Shown here one piece after another: positions 1-8,423 of a stretch of DNA of 37,650 nucleotides. The position numbers and the translations under genes are program-made. The stretch covers positions 1 through 37,650 of the forward strand of contig LJZT01000039.1 of assembly GCA_001314905.1 (NCBI GenBank), in the 5' to 3' direction. Below the pieces are notes generated by a model. That model was given only the letters and a program-made list of their open reading frames with translations, ran no database searches and was not told the DNA's origin. The DNA is from Phormidium sp. OSCR (GTDB taxonomy: Bacteria > Cyanobacteriota > Cyanobacteriia > Cyanobacteriales > Geitlerinemataceae). Numbering within the stretch: the first letter of the stretch is position 1; each line of letters begins with the position of its first letter.

Positions 1-96
1 GTTGGCTCCACGATTCTACCACATATTTTTAGTCAAAATTCATCTCACCGCTAAGCCTTCGGCTCTAACGGGAGTCTTCTTTTGACATTTAAGATA

Positions 97-124
97 AATG
101 AACAAATGTTAATGAACAAATGTT
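97..124. repeat. 14-bp tandem repeat, two copies
   Basis: AATGAACAAATGTT occurs twice head to tail (97-110 and 111-124) in the gap left of the MtnX-like gene, about 40 bp beyond its stop codon. The rest of 1-165 shows only a short AGCC/GGCT hairpin near 53-63 and no convincing gene. No function is assigned. Confidence 0.85.
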
Positions 125-165
125 AACGTCCGATCAGTGCATCTAAACCATCAGTGTTAGGAAAA

Positions 166-819
166 TTAGCGATGGCTGGGAGTCCAAAGTTGCGACAGGC
201 GATCGCGAACTTGCGTAAACGTTTCAAAAGGTTCGTAGCTAACCCCTCGTTGCGTAAGATAACGACAGAGGCGATCGCGGGCAAACACCCGAGGAGCCAC
301 CAAAGCCGCATTAAGATCAGTGACGGAATCCCCAATGAGAATCCAATCAGGTTCTCCATCATGCTCAAGATAATGCTCAATCACCGCCAACTTATTGACC
401 ATTTCTCCCTCCCCCTCAAACTCCGAGTAAGGAGAACAGTACGTTCCCTGACAGTGCAGTTGCACCGCATGGATTCCCCGCAGCCGCTGGCGTAACTCCC
501 CTAACACCGCCTCAACCACCCCTTGGATTCCCCCAGATACCACCACTAAAGGAACATTCTGCTCATCGAGGAAATCGAGCAGTTCCACAAATCCAGGGCG
601 AATGGTATAGGTAGCCGCCAACTGGAGAATGTCCGGGTAACAGGCCGCGGGAATCGCTTCGAGCATCTGATGCACCCCCTCCTGTAAACTCAGGCTCAGG
701 TCGTAAATTTGCGGCAGAACACGGCTGGCCGCTTCTGGGGCAAACCGTTCAACCGTAGAGATAAAGGTATCTTCGAGGGTGATAGTTCCGTCGAAATCGC
801 AAAAGACAACTGGAGACAT
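166..819 (-). CDS. mtnX: MtnX-like HAD phosphatase (methionine salvage)
   Basis: Predicted 217-residue soluble HAD-superfamily phosphatase. Motif I is DFDGT (residues 8-12), motif II is the VVSGG stretch near 95, and motif IV is GDSVTDL near 170. The C-terminal FARDRL segment and the overall length fit MtnX, the 2-hydroxy-3-keto-5-methylthiopentenyl-1-phosphate phosphatase of the methionine salvage pathway; other HAD phosphatases of the same subgroup remain possible. The frame stays open 33 codons further upstream, but that part only translates a low-complexity heptad array into a Pro/Leu/Cys/Phe string, so the ATG at 819 just before DFDGT is chosen. No other methionine-salvage gene is adjacent. 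The start codon is preceded by pyrimidine-rich heptads rather than a Shine-Dalgarno sequence. Confidence 0.8.
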   Translation of the reverse strand: MSPVVFCDFDGTITLEDTFISTVERFAPEAASRVLPQIYDLSLSLQEGVHQMLEAIPAACYPDILQLAATYTIRPGFVELLDFLDEQNVPLVVVSGGIQGVVEAVLGELRQRLRGIHAVQLHCQGTYCSPYSEFEGEGEMVNKLAVIEHYLEHDGEPDWILIGDSVTDLNAALVAPRVFARDRLCRYLTQRGVSYEPFETFTQVRDRLSQLWTPSHR

Positions 820-820
820 A

Positions 821-876
821 AGGGGAAAGGGGAAAGGGAACAGGCAACAGGCAACAGGCAACAGGCAACAGGGATA
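821..876. repeat. Heptanucleotide array before the MtnX-like gene
   Basis: Eight 7-bp units on the + strand: two AGGGGAA, one AGGGAAC, four AGGCAAC and one degenerate AGGGAT-type unit. The array begins one base from the start codon of the leftward MtnX-like gene, so the sense strand reads TTCCCCT-T-ATG. More heptad-like AGGCAAG sequence appears near 910-920. These resemble the short tandemly repeated repetitive (STRR) heptamers described in filamentous cyanobacteria. Confidence 0.9.
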
Positions 877-983
877 ACCCACCCCTGGCCCCTCCCAAGA
901 GGGGATGGTAAGAGGCAAGAGGGGGCGAGAGTTTGGTAAACTGGAGGGGGTGTTGCCCCGTTAGTTTAAGGCAACTGTACAAC

Positions 984-1020
984 AGATTAGTCACAGTAGA
1001 TTAGTCACCACAGATTAGTC
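984..1020. repeat. 14-bp periodic repeat upstream of prfC
   Basis: AGATTAGTC occurs at 984, 998 and 1012, exactly 14 bp apart, with related spacers (ACAGT and ACCAC). The array ends 26 bp before the prfC start codon and could hold regulator sites or simply be a slippage repeat. Confidence 0.85.
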
Positions 1021-1046
1021 TGCGTTTTCCCTTCCTAAAGTCATTT

Positions 1047-2675
1047 ATGAGCGACGAGCTGCGAACCGAACTGCAAGAGGCCATCGATACCCGACGCACT
1101 TTTGCAATTATCTCCCACCCCGACGCTGGGAAAACCACCCTCACTGAGAAGGTGTTGCTGTATGGGGGGGCAATTCATGAAGCGGGAGCCGTCAAGTCGC
1201 GGCGATCGCAGCGTCACGCCACCTCCGACTGGATGGCCATGGAACAACAGCGGGGGATTTCCATTACCTCAACGGTGTTGCAGTTTCTCTATAACGGCCA
1301 TCATATCAATCTCCTCGATACTCCTGGCCACCAAGACTTTGGCGAAGACACCTATCGCACCCTAACCGCAGCCGATAATGCGGTGATGTTGGAAGATGCC
1401 GCTAAAGGATTAGAACCTCAAACACGCAAATTGTTTGAAGTCTGTCGGATGCGATCGCTGCCTATTTTTACCTTTATCAATAAAATGGATCGTCCCAGTC
1501 GCGATCCCCTCGAACTCCTCGATGAAATTGAACAGGAGTTGGGATTAGCCACCTATCCCGTGACTTGGCCCATTGGTAGCGGCGATCGCTTCACCGGCGT
1601 GTATGATCGCCGCCAAGGGAAAGTCCACCTGTTCAAACGAACCGCTCACGGAAGTAAAGCCGCTGAAGATACAATTTTTGAACTCGGAGATCCCCGCTTA
1701 GCCGACTTAATTGATCCCGAACTGTATCATCAACTCAAAGATGAAATTGAAATCCTCGACGAACTCGGCACAGAATTTGACTTAGATGCCATTCACAGCG
1801 GCAAACTCACCCCCGTCTTTTTCGGCAGTGCCATGACGAACTTTGGGGTGCAGCTCTTCCTCGATGCCTTCGTCGACTATTCCTTAAAACCCCATCCCCG
1901 CCACAGTACCCGAGACGATATTGACCCGACCTATCCTGAATTTACGGGGTTTGTCTTTAAGTTGCAAGCCAATATGGACCCCAAACACCGCGATCGCGTC
2001 GCCTTTATACGCGTTTGTAGTGGTAAATTCGAGAAAGACATGACCGTACAACACGCCAGAACCGGAAAAACCGTGCGGCTGTCTCGTCCCCAAAAACTCT
2101 TTGCTCAAGGTCGAGAATCCCTCGACACCGCCTATCCTGGAGATGTCATCGGCCTCAATAATCCAGGAATGTTTGCCATTGGTGACACCATCTATAACGG
2201 CAAAAAATTAGAATATGAGGGGATTCCTTGTTTCTCCCCAGAAATTTTTGCCTATCTCCGCAACGTGAACCCATCGAAGTTTAAACAATTCCGTAAAGGA
2301 GTCGCAGAACTGCGGGAAGAAGGAGCCGTACAAATTATGTATTCCGTCGATGAATCAAAACGAGATCCCATCCTAGCAGCGGTGGGCCAACTACAATTTG
2401 AGGTGGTTCAATTCCGTATGGAAAGCGAATATGGTGTCGATACTCGCTTAGAACTGTTACCCTTCACCGTGGCCCGCTGGGTTCAGGGAGGTTGGGAGGC
2501 CCTAGAAGAAGCCGGCCGCATTTTCAACACCGCCGCCGTCAAGGACAGTTGGGAGCGTCCAGTATTATTATTCCGCAACGAGTGGAATGTCGCTCAAGTT
2601 CAAGCAGACCATCCCAAGTTACAGTTAAGTAATATCGCCCCAGTCGTGTCAGGGAAAGAGCCAATTGAACGCTAA
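1047..2675 (+). CDS. prfC: Peptide chain release factor 3
   Basis: 542-residue translational GTPase of the RF3 family, which recycles RF1/RF2 from the ribosome after peptide release in the cytoplasm. The P-loop is SHPDAGKTT (about 23-31), the G3 motif is DTPGHQDF (about 91-98) and the G4 motif is NKMD (about 145-148). These are followed by the domain-II beta barrel and the RF3 C-terminal domain ([17 protein letters not shown]). Length matches bacterial RF3, so the gene appears complete. The ATG at 1047 places MSDEL directly before the conserved N-terminal helix. It stands alone, reading away from the MtnX-like gene, with a 14-bp repeat in the shared upstream region. Confidence 0.97.
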   Translation: MSDELRTELQEAIDTRRTFAIISHPDAGKTTLTEKVLLYGGAIHEAGAVKSRRSQRHATSDWMAMEQQRGISITSTVLQFLYNGHHINLLDTPGHQDFGEDTYRTLTAADNAVMLEDAAKGLEPQTRKLFEVCRMRSLPIFTFINKMDRPSRDPLELLDEIEQELGLATYPVTWPIGSGDRFTGVYDRRQGKVHLFKRTAHGSKAAEDTIFELGDPRLADLIDPELYHQLKDEIEILDELGTEFDLDAIHSGKLTPVFFGSAMTNFGVQLFLDAFVDYSLKPHPRHSTRDDIDPTYPEFTGFVFKLQANMDPKHRDRVAFIRVCSGKFEKDMTVQHARTGKTVRLSRPQKLFAQGRESLDTAYPGDVIGLNNPGMFAIGDTIYNGKKLEYEGIPCFSPEIFAYLRNVNPSKFKQFRKGVAELREEGAVQIMYSVDESKRDPILAAVGQLQFEVVQFRMESEYGVDTRLELLPFTVARWVQGGWEALEEAGRIFNTAAVKDSWERPVLLFRNEWNVAQVQADHPKLQLSNIAPVVSGKEPIER

Positions 2676-2690
2676 TGAGCAAGAAACTCA

Positions 2691-2730
2691 CTGAAAACAA
2701 CCCCAGCTAATTTCCCTGAAAACAACCCCA
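2691..2730. repeat. 15-bp direct repeat after prfC
   Basis: CTGAAAACAACCCCA is present at 2691-2705 and 2716-2730, separated by 10 bp, in the 92-bp gap between prfC and the ATP-grasp gene. No hairpin of terminator type is evident there. Confidence 0.85.
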
Positions 2731-2767
2731 ACCCCAAACGAACGACACAAGACCCCCCACAGCCAGG

Positions 2768-4528
2768 GTGAGCAGTAAAATCCCCATGACACATCCCCTA
2801 AAATCAGAGTTCCCAGTTACCCCGATAACTCCCCCCAACCCGGAAGTTGTGAGTGTAGAGATTATCAAAGGGAAAGCACATCATCTCCGGGGTGAGATTC
2901 ACGACGCACTCTACTGGTATCGCCAATCAGTTCTCAATCATCCCACCTGTAGCCTCTCCTATTTCCATCTCGGTGAAGCACTGTTAGCACTCAATAAGTT
3001 ACCGGCAGCATTAACGGCATATTGTAAAGGATTAGCCTGTCATCCAACGGCTCAAAAACTCAATTTCTACCCCCCCCCACAGGGGATTTTAGCTACCAAC
3101 AAAAACAGTCAAATTGAGAAGGTTTTTGTACTTCTAAAAAACCGATGTCGGCAGTTAATAAGTTGTGGCATATATGAAATTAAATCAGGCTTGCAACAAG
3201 ATAGTCGCATTGTTTGGTTTGGTGCATTACAAAATTTAGAAGAGTTAGAAAGCAAGGTTTCTGAAATCATAAACTATTTTCCGAAAGAACAAGAAATGCT
3301 GGCAGAGTTTCGCCAAGAACTCGATGATAAACTTCTTGGTGATATCGACTCTCCCTCAGATCTGACTTCAGTTACCTGGGAACTGGAGAAACAGATGGTA
3401 TACAGCATCAATGATGCAATTATCGATAAAACCATTCTCTCAAAATTGCAAGAAGTTGCTCGGGAAAAACGCCGTTTCGAGAAAACCTATGCTGAGTTAC
3501 TTTACCGAGTTCAGCATTTTGTGAAAGAGCGGAAAGATTATAGTCCTTATTTGTCTGAGCAAGTCCAAAAGGCAGTTGTTTCGACCCTAAAAGCGGATGA
3601 AATTCGGTCACATTTACTGCATTCAGTATATCGTAAATATCAACTTTATAATGCCGCCTCCTTTGGCACCAGTGTCGTCCTGAATGCGAGAAAAATACAA
3701 CTGAGAGGAGGAATCGCCAGTTATGAATTTACTCGTAAAGATTTAGCCTATCAGTTTGCCAAGGAAATTGATTGTCCTATTCCTCTCAACGCTGACACAG
3801 TAGTTACGTTAGCCGAGATTCAGCCTCAAGAGCATATCGTCATCAAACCGTTAACCCAAGCCAACTCCAAAGGAGCCTATATGGTGAAACAGGCGGATGA
3901 TATTCTCGATTTAGGTCGTCGGAAACCGCTGCAACATTGGACGGAGTTAGAAGCTGGCTTGCGGGAAGATTTAGAGACAGGAACAGTGACAGAAGATAAG
4001 TGGATTGTTCAAGAGTTGATTTATGAAGATGCCGAACGCACTCAACCGGCTCGGGATTTGAAGTTTTACTGTTTTTATGGGGAAGTTGCCCTGATTTTAG
4101 AGATTTGTCGCTTTCCAGAAAAACAATTCTGTTGGTGGAATGCCAAGTTAGAGCAAATTAAAACTGGATTATATGAAGACAAGCGATTCACTGGTGCAGG
4201 AGTCACCCCAGAACAGATTAAGTTTGCCGCCTCGATGAGTGCTAAAATCCCGACTCCCTTTATTCGCATTGATTTCTTGAAAGGCTGGCAAGGGTTAGTG
4301 TTTTGCGAGTTTGCGGCGCTCTTCCCAGGGGAGTATCATGGACTAACGGACTCGATTGATACCTGGCTGGGAAACTGTTTTTTGGATGCTGAGGGCCGTT
4401 TAATGGAAGATTTGTTACGGGGGAAAAAGTTTGAGGCGTATTGGCGAGTTCATGAACGGTTGAAGGCGGAATTGATGGCGAAGGGTGAGGGAGAGACGGT
4501 GGATTCTGGGGAATGTCAGAGTTTTTGA
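2768..4528 (+). CDS. TPR and ATP-grasp (TupA-like) domain protein
   Basis: 586 residues from a GTG at 2768; an ATG at 2786 (seventh codon) is an equally possible start. Residues of about 30-95 form tetratricopeptide-like helices (GEIHDALYWYRQSVLNHP, then HLGEALLALNKLPAALTAY). The middle is helical and charged. The last third resembles ATP-grasp proteins of the TupA type: an IVIKPL strand for nucleotide binding, then DLKFYCFYGEV, then FIRIDFLKG and a downstream CEF metal-binding-like segment. TupA-type enzymes ligate an amino acid or sugar-linked carboxylate in cell-surface polymers, but the substrate here is unknown. I saw no GCGATCGC site in the gene, unlike most neighbours, which may indicate transfer. 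It is not obviously co-transcribed with prfC. Confidence 0.7.
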   Translation: MSSKIPMTHPLKSEFPVTPITPPNPEVVSVEIIKGKAHHLRGEIHDALYWYRQSVLNHPTCSLSYFHLGEALLALNKLPAALTAYCKGLACHPTAQKLNFYPPPQGILATNKNSQIEKVFVLLKNRCRQLISCGIYEIKSGLQQDSRIVWFGALQNLEELESKVSEIINYFPKEQEMLAEFRQELDDKLLGDIDSPSDLTSVTWELEKQMVYSINDAIIDKTILSKLQEVAREKRRFEKTYAELLYRVQHFVKERKDYSPYLSEQVQKAVVSTLKADEIRSHLLHSVYRKYQLYNAASFGTSVVLNARKIQLRGGIASYEFTRKDLAYQFAKEIDCPIPLNADTVVTLAEIQPQEHIVIKPLTQANSKGAYMVKQADDILDLGRRKPLQHWTELEAGLREDLETGTVTEDKWIVQELIYEDAERTQPARDLKFYCFYGEVALILEICRFPEKQFCWWNAKLEQIKTGLYEDKRFTGAGVTPEQIKFAASMSAKIPTPFIRIDFLKGWQGLVFCEFAALFPGEYHGLTDSIDTWLGNCFLDAEGRLMEDLLRGKKFEAYWRVHERLKAELMAKGEGETVDSGECQSF

Positions 4529-4544
4529 GTTTGGCTGGGGTGGG

Positions 4545-4596
4545 TTGCGGGGATTTAGACACTCGGTTTCTGGGAGAAACCGGGTGTCTGAGTGAG
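4545..4596. repeat. 52-bp hairpin repeat, copy 1
   Basis: First of two identical 52-bp copies in direct orientation. It contains 15-nt arms (4557-4571 and 4575-4589, AGACACTCGGTTTCT and its near complement) around a GGG loop, with a single T/G mismatch that becomes a G-U pair in RNA. It starts 16 bp after the ATP-grasp stop codon and ends 21 bp beyond the DUF2442 stop codon, so it could also serve as a transcription terminator. Confidence 0.9.
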
Positions 4597-4617
4597 TGAT
4601 GGTGGGGTGAAAAGTCC

Positions 4618-4893
4618 TTAATTTGATGTTATCATTGGCAGTTCCAGGGGTTGATTCGTCAGAAGATGATAAAGGACATCAGGATCTAAATCTGCCCCAT
4701 TTTCCCAATAGATTGTTCCCCAGTCGGGATTCACCTTCACTGTTGCAAAGTAATTCGGATCTTGAAGGGGAGCGAACACGCCTGTAAAGTCAATTAACTG
4801 GCGTACCTGTACAATTCCCTGAACACCATCTTCAAAATGAATTCGAAGTTGGTAGTTCTCAAGAGGTTCAACAGCGACAATGTCTTGCAGCAT
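4618..4893 (-). CDS. DUF2442 family small protein
   Basis: 91 residues from the ATG at 4893. The sequence follows the DUF2442 pattern: an N-terminal strand MLQDIVAVEPL, a central FEDGVQG turn, then GVFAPLQDP and GTIYWENGADLDPDVLY before a short tail. Members of this family are often found beside small DUF4160 proteins in toxin-antitoxin-like pairs, but no partner lies next to this copy. The frame is open further upstream, through a 52-bp repeat and into the purB 3' end, but that extension reads repeat sequence and is rejected. The gene is bracketed by two identical 52-bp hairpin repeats. Function is unknown. Confidence 0.85.
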   Translation of the reverse strand: MLQDIVAVEPLENYQLRIHFEDGVQGIVQVRQLIDFTGVFAPLQDPNYFATVKVNPDWGTIYWENGADLDPDVLYHLLTNQPLELPMITSN

Positions 4894-4909
4894 AAGGCTC
4901 AATCGGGGA

Positions 4910-4961
4910 TTGCGGGGATTTAGACACTCGGTTTCTGGGAGAAACCGGGTGTCTGAGTGAG
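4910..4961. repeat. 52-bp hairpin repeat, copy 2
   Basis: Identical to the copy at 4545-4596 over all 52 bases and in the same orientation, 365 bp away. It lies between the DUF2442 start codon (17 bp away) and the purB stop codon (28 bp away), where its hairpin could end purB transcription. Confidence 0.9.
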
Positions 4962-4988
4962 CTACAAACGGCTGATTTCCGGCATTCC

Positions 4989-6287
4989 CTAGATGTTCAA
5001 GCGTTGATAGACTTGATCGAGATTGCGCAGATGGTATTGAGGATCGAAACATTCGTCCACCTCTTCCGGGGTGAGATGTTGCGCTACCCGAGGATCTTGA
5101 CTGATCAACTTGCGGAAATCGCCATTGGGTTGATTCCAGGCACTGTGAGCGCAAGACTGGACGATCGCATAGGCATCTTCGCGACTCACCCCCTTACCCA
5201 CTAGGGTTAACAACACTCGCTGGCTGAAAATGACTCCGCCATAGAGGTTCATGTTGCGCAACATATTCTCGGGATACACCAGGAGATGTTTCACCAACTC
5301 CGTGGTTTCATGGAGCATGAAATGTAATACGGTGCAGGAGTCTGGCAGAATCATGCGTTCGACGGAACTGTGGGAAATATCCCGTTCATGCCACAAGGCG
5401 ACATTTTCCAAGGCGGCGACGGCATTTCCCCGAATCACCCGCGCTAACCCTGACAACCGTTCCGAACGGATGGGATTGCGTTTATGCGGCATGGCTGAGG
5501 AGCCTTTTTGGCCTTTGGAGAAGTATTCTTCGACTTCTAAAACATCGGTGCGTTGTAGGTTGCGAATCTCGACGGAGAATCGTTCCAGAGACGCCGCCAC
5601 CAAGGCCAGGGCCTGTACAAATTCGGCATGGCGATCGCGGGAAATCACCTGAGTCGAGGCCATATCCGGTTCTAACCCCAGTTTCTGACAAGCCAAGGCC
5701 TCAATCCGGGGATCTAAGTTGGCGTAAGTTCCCACCGCGCCGGAGATTTTACCCACCGCCACCGCTTGACGCACCGCCACGAGGCGATCGCGGTGACGCA
5801 ACATTTCCGCCAACCAACCAGCCAACTTAAAGCCAAAAGTAATCGGTTCAGCGTGAATCCCGTGGGAACGGCCCACCATTACCGTGTGGCGGTGTTGTTG
5901 CGCCTGATAGCGAATCGCCTGAATCGTATCTTCGAGTCGTTGCAACAAGACATTGGTACTGGCCACCAACTGCAACGCCAGCGCCGTATCCAGCATATCG
6001 GAACTGGTCATTCCCAGGTGGATATAGCGTCCTGCATCGCCGACATACTCATTGACGTTGGTGAGAAAAGCAATTACGTCATGACGGACTTCGGCTTCAA
6101 TTTCTAAAATGCGCTCAGGCTCAAAATTGGCTTTGGCTTTAATCTCCTCCACCGCTTCAGTGGGAATATAGCCGAGTTCTGCTTGGGCCTCACAAACGGC
6201 AATTTCAACTTGCAGCCAAGTTTGATATTTATACCGATCTGTCCAAAGGTCGCCCATTTCGGGCAAAGTATATCGTGGGATCGACAT
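4989..6287 (-). CDS. purB: Adenylosuccinate lyase
   Basis: 432-residue enzyme of the fumarase/aspartase superfamily. It acts twice in purine synthesis, splitting fumarate from SAICAR and from adenylosuccinate. Visible signatures are GMTSSDMLDTA (about 92-102), GRSHGIHAEPITFG (about 139-152) with a conserved His, and the superfamily signature GSSAMPHKRNP (262-272) with the flexible catalytic Ser loop. Length is typical and the MSIPRY start matches the family. It is transcribed leftward, divergent from the GAF-PAS gene over a 137-bp gap, and ends next to a 52-bp hairpin repeat. Confidence 0.97.
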   Translation of the reverse strand: MSIPRYTLPEMGDLWTDRYKYQTWLQVEIAVCEAQAELGYIPTEAVEEIKAKANFEPERILEIEAEVRHDVIAFLTNVNEYVGDAGRYIHLGMTSSDMLDTALALQLVASTNVLLQRLEDTIQAIRYQAQQHRHTVMVGRSHGIHAEPITFGFKLAGWLAEMLRHRDRLVAVRQAVAVGKISGAVGTYANLDPRIEALACQKLGLEPDMASTQVISRDRHAEFVQALALVAASLERFSVEIRNLQRTDVLEVEEYFSKGQKGSSAMPHKRNPIRSERLSGLARVIRGNAVAALENVALWHERDISHSSVERMILPDSCTVLHFMLHETTELVKHLLVYPENMLRNMNLYGGVIFSQRVLLTLVGKGVSREDAYAIVQSCAHSAWNQPNGDFRKLISQDPRVAQHLTPEEVDECFDPQYHLRNLDQVYQRLNI

Positions 6288-6424
6288 CCGCCATTCAACG
6301 TAATCACAACCTTCCTATTGTACGACGGCTGGTGTAACCTGCTGCTTGCGAATCTCGTTTAACTCGACTAATACTTAACGTGCGTCATCGAGCAAGGGAT
6401 AATTAAACCACATCAGGTGTCACA

Positions 6425-7471
6425 ATGAGGTTGGATATGCCAGATCGCCCTAATTCCGAAAAACCCGTGTCCCCCAATTCTAACCGTCCCGTTGCGGCTC
6501 AACATCTTAAGGCCCTACAACGGGCGATCGCCGCTCAAAACGAGTTAATCTCGAGTGCCTATGCCACGCAACGAGCGGCCCGGGGACAGTTGATGCTCAA
6601 ATCCATCCTACTCGAAATCGTCCAAGTCTTCAGCCGTCTGACGGCAGCCGAAGAAGGCAGCGTCTTTCTCCTCAATGACGAGGGAGTGGTAATTGAGAGT
6701 ATTCTGGCACGGGGTGCGACGATGCGAGAACTCAAACGCAACCTCATCGGACAGGTTTTAGATCAAGGGTTGGCGGGATGGGTGGTGAAACGCCGCCGTT
6801 TAGGCATTATTGATGACGCAGATGCCGATGATCGTTGGGTGACGTTGGCTTATCAACCCTATCAAGTGCGATCGGTTCTCTGTATCCCGATTTTTAAAGC
6901 TAAGCAAGTTTGTGCGGTGGTGACGCTGATGCACCCAGATGTGGCTCATTTTAGTCACTTAGCGATTTTACGCTATGTAGATGTTGTGGCCTCTGTGGTG
7001 GGGTTAGTGTTGGATAATGTGCAACAGAAGATTGAACTGGCTGAAATCAATGAGTTACACGCCATTGGTTCGAGTGAGTCGGTTCCCATTTCGGATCCCT
7101 CTTCTGATTCCTCTGGAGAGAGTGCATCCCCCTCCTCAGGAACCGTCAACACAGAACTCACGGAAACCGGGGTTTATATTATTACCGGAGACGGGAAGTT
7201 CCTCTATGCGAATCCTCGCTTCGCCCATTTCTTCGACTACCGTCTTGAGGATTTAGTCACCCTGAATTCAATGTTTGAGTTAATTTGTCCCCATAGCGGC
7301 GATCGCCTTCTCCAAGATATTAAACGCTGTCTCAATCGGGAAATTCGCAGTTTTAGCGGTTCCTGCGAAGGACGTGGTAAACATGGCAACACCATCCCGC
7401 TGATCCTTGAGGGCAATCTCACCCGTTTCTACGGCAAACCTGCGATTGTTGGAACGTTACAACGAGGATAA
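6425..7471 (+). CDS. GAF-PAS sensor domain protein
   Basis: 348-residue soluble protein with no transmembrane segment. Residues of about 60-200 form a GAF domain (LLEIVQVFSRLTAAEEGSVF, then GLAGWVVKRRRLGIIDDA and VRSVLCIPIF). After a Ser/Pro-rich linker (about 215-238), residues of about 245-345 form a PAS domain (GVYIITGDGKFLYANPRF). No histidine kinase, GGDEF, EAL or receiver domain follows, so it probably senses a ligand or redox state and signals through a partner. I see no conserved Cys of a bilin-binding GAF domain. An alternative start is the ATG four codons downstream at 6437. It converges on trpA across a heptamer-filled junction. Confidence 0.8.
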   Translation: MRLDMPDRPNSEKPVSPNSNRPVAAQHLKALQRAIAAQNELISSAYATQRAARGQLMLKSILLEIVQVFSRLTAAEEGSVFLLNDEGVVIESILARGATMRELKRNLIGQVLDQGLAGWVVKRRRLGIIDDADADDRWVTLAYQPYQVRSVLCIPIFKAKQVCAVVTLMHPDVAHFSHLAILRYVDVVASVVGLVLDNVQQKIELAEINELHAIGSSESVPISDPSSDSSGESASPSSGTVNTELTETGVYIITGDGKFLYANPRFAHFFDYRLEDLVTLNSMFELICPHSGDRLLQDIKRCLNREIRSFSGSCEGRGKHGNTIPLILEGNLTRFYGKPAIVGTLQRG

Positions 7472-7473
7472 AT

Positions 7474-7627
7474 AGGCAAGAGGCAAGAGGCAAGAATATC
7501 GCGATCTGTTCCCTGTTCCCTGTTCCCTATTCCCTGTTCCCTGTTCCCTATTCCCTATTCCCTGTTCCCTGTTCCCTATTCCCTATTCCCTATTCCCTAT
7601 TCCCTATTCCCTATTCCCTGTTCCCTA
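7474..7627. repeat. Heptanucleotide arrays joining GAF-PAS and trpA
   Basis: Two arrays of opposite polarity fill the convergent junction. Three AGGCAAG units (7474-7494) start two bases after the GAF-PAS stop codon. After a 14-bp spacer, exactly 17 TTCCCTG/TTCCCTA units run from 7509 to 7627. The last unit contains CTA at 7625-7627, which is the trpA stop codon (TAG) on the other strand. In the sense strand of each gene the sequence after the stop codon is purine-rich. Confidence 0.95.
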
Positions 7628-8419
7628 CGAAATCGCCTGCTTTAACTCTTGACAAAATTGCTCTATCTGTGCTAAGCCTTCCGCCGCCGTTCCTTGACTG
7701 AGACGCTTCACGAAAGCACTGCCACAAATCGCTGCATCTGCCCCCCAGTCTTTCATTTGGCGGGCGTGTTGCGGTTCCGAGATGCCGAACCCCACGCCGA
7801 TGGGTTTGTCGGTGACGGCCCGCAGTTGGGGAATTAACTCCTTGACGCGATCGCTCACTTGAGTGCGAGTTCCCGTCACCCCAGTCACACTCACCAGATA
7901 GATGAAGCCTTGGGACTTTTGGGCGATCGCCAGAATCCGCTCTTTGGGGCTAGTTGGGGCGATCAGTAACACCACTTCCACCCCAACCGTCTTGGCACAA
8001 TCGATTAAAACCTGAGACTCTTCTAGGGGTAAATCGGGAACCACCAACCCCTTCACACCCGCCTCAGCAATGGATTTGAGGAAGGCTTCGATACCCCGAT
8101 TCAGAATCGGGTTGTAATAGGTAAACAGAACAATTGGGGCGGAAATTTCGGGGCTAACCTTGCGCACTACATCCAAAACATCGTCGAGTCGGACTCCCTG
8201 TTTCAAGGCCCGTGTGGCGGCGGCTTGAATGGCGGGGCCATCAGCGAGGGGATCTGAATAGGGAACGCCTAATTCAATAATATCCGCACCACTGCGATCG
8301 AGAACCCGTAGGGCTTCAGCGGTGGTTTTTAAATCCGGATCTCCGGCAGTAATGAAGGGGATTAAGGCACATTGCCCCGCTTGGCGTAGACTCGCAAACG
8401 ACTCAGAAACCGATTTCAT
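7625..8419 (-). CDS. trpA: Tryptophan synthase alpha subunit
   Basis: 264-residue TIM-barrel enzyme that cleaves indole-3-glycerol phosphate to indole and glyceraldehyde 3-phosphate, working with TrpB. The catalytic-region motif [16 protein letters not shown] (about 47-62) holds both the conserved Glu and Asp. The phosphate-binding segments GVGFGIS (about 213-219) and ICGSAF (about 235-240) are intact. Length is standard. It is the last gene of a leftward group after ndhL and DUF3007, with a 4-bp gap to DUF3007. Its stop codon is formed by the last unit of a 17-copy heptad array, so the 3' UTR is entirely repeat. Confidence 0.97.
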   Translation of the reverse strand: MKSVSESFASLRQAGQCALIPFITAGDPDLKTTAEALRVLDRSGADIIELGVPYSDPLADGPAIQAAATRALKQGVRLDDVLDVVRKVSPEISAPIVLFTYYNPILNRGIEAFLKSIAEAGVKGLVVPDLPLEESQVLIDCAKTVGVEVVLLIAPTSPKERILAIAQKSQGFIYLVSVTGVTGTRTQVSDRVKELIPQLRAVTDKPIGVGFGISEPQHARQMKDWGADAAICGSAFVKRLSQGTAAEGLAQIEQFCQELKQAIS

Positions 8420-8423
8420 GGAA

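Noticed and set aside
154-495. 113-codon rightward frame opposite the MtnX-like gene
   Set aside because: It lies entirely antisense to a gene with intact HAD motifs and reads a basic, unstructured sequence.
820-918. In-frame upstream extension of the MtnX-like gene
   Set aside because: It only translates the heptad array. Pyrimidine-rich heptads have no stop codon in any frame, so the open frame is trivial; the same holds upstream of dnaJ (12485-12598) and the OYE gene (36498-36584).
4894-5154. Long N-terminal extension of the DUF2442 gene
   Set aside because: It crosses a 52-bp repeat and the purB 3' end in another frame; the DUF2442 domain begins at the ATG at 4893.
7509-7627. CRISPR array
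   Set aside because: The 7-bp units are contiguous with no spacers, so this is a simple tandem repeat.
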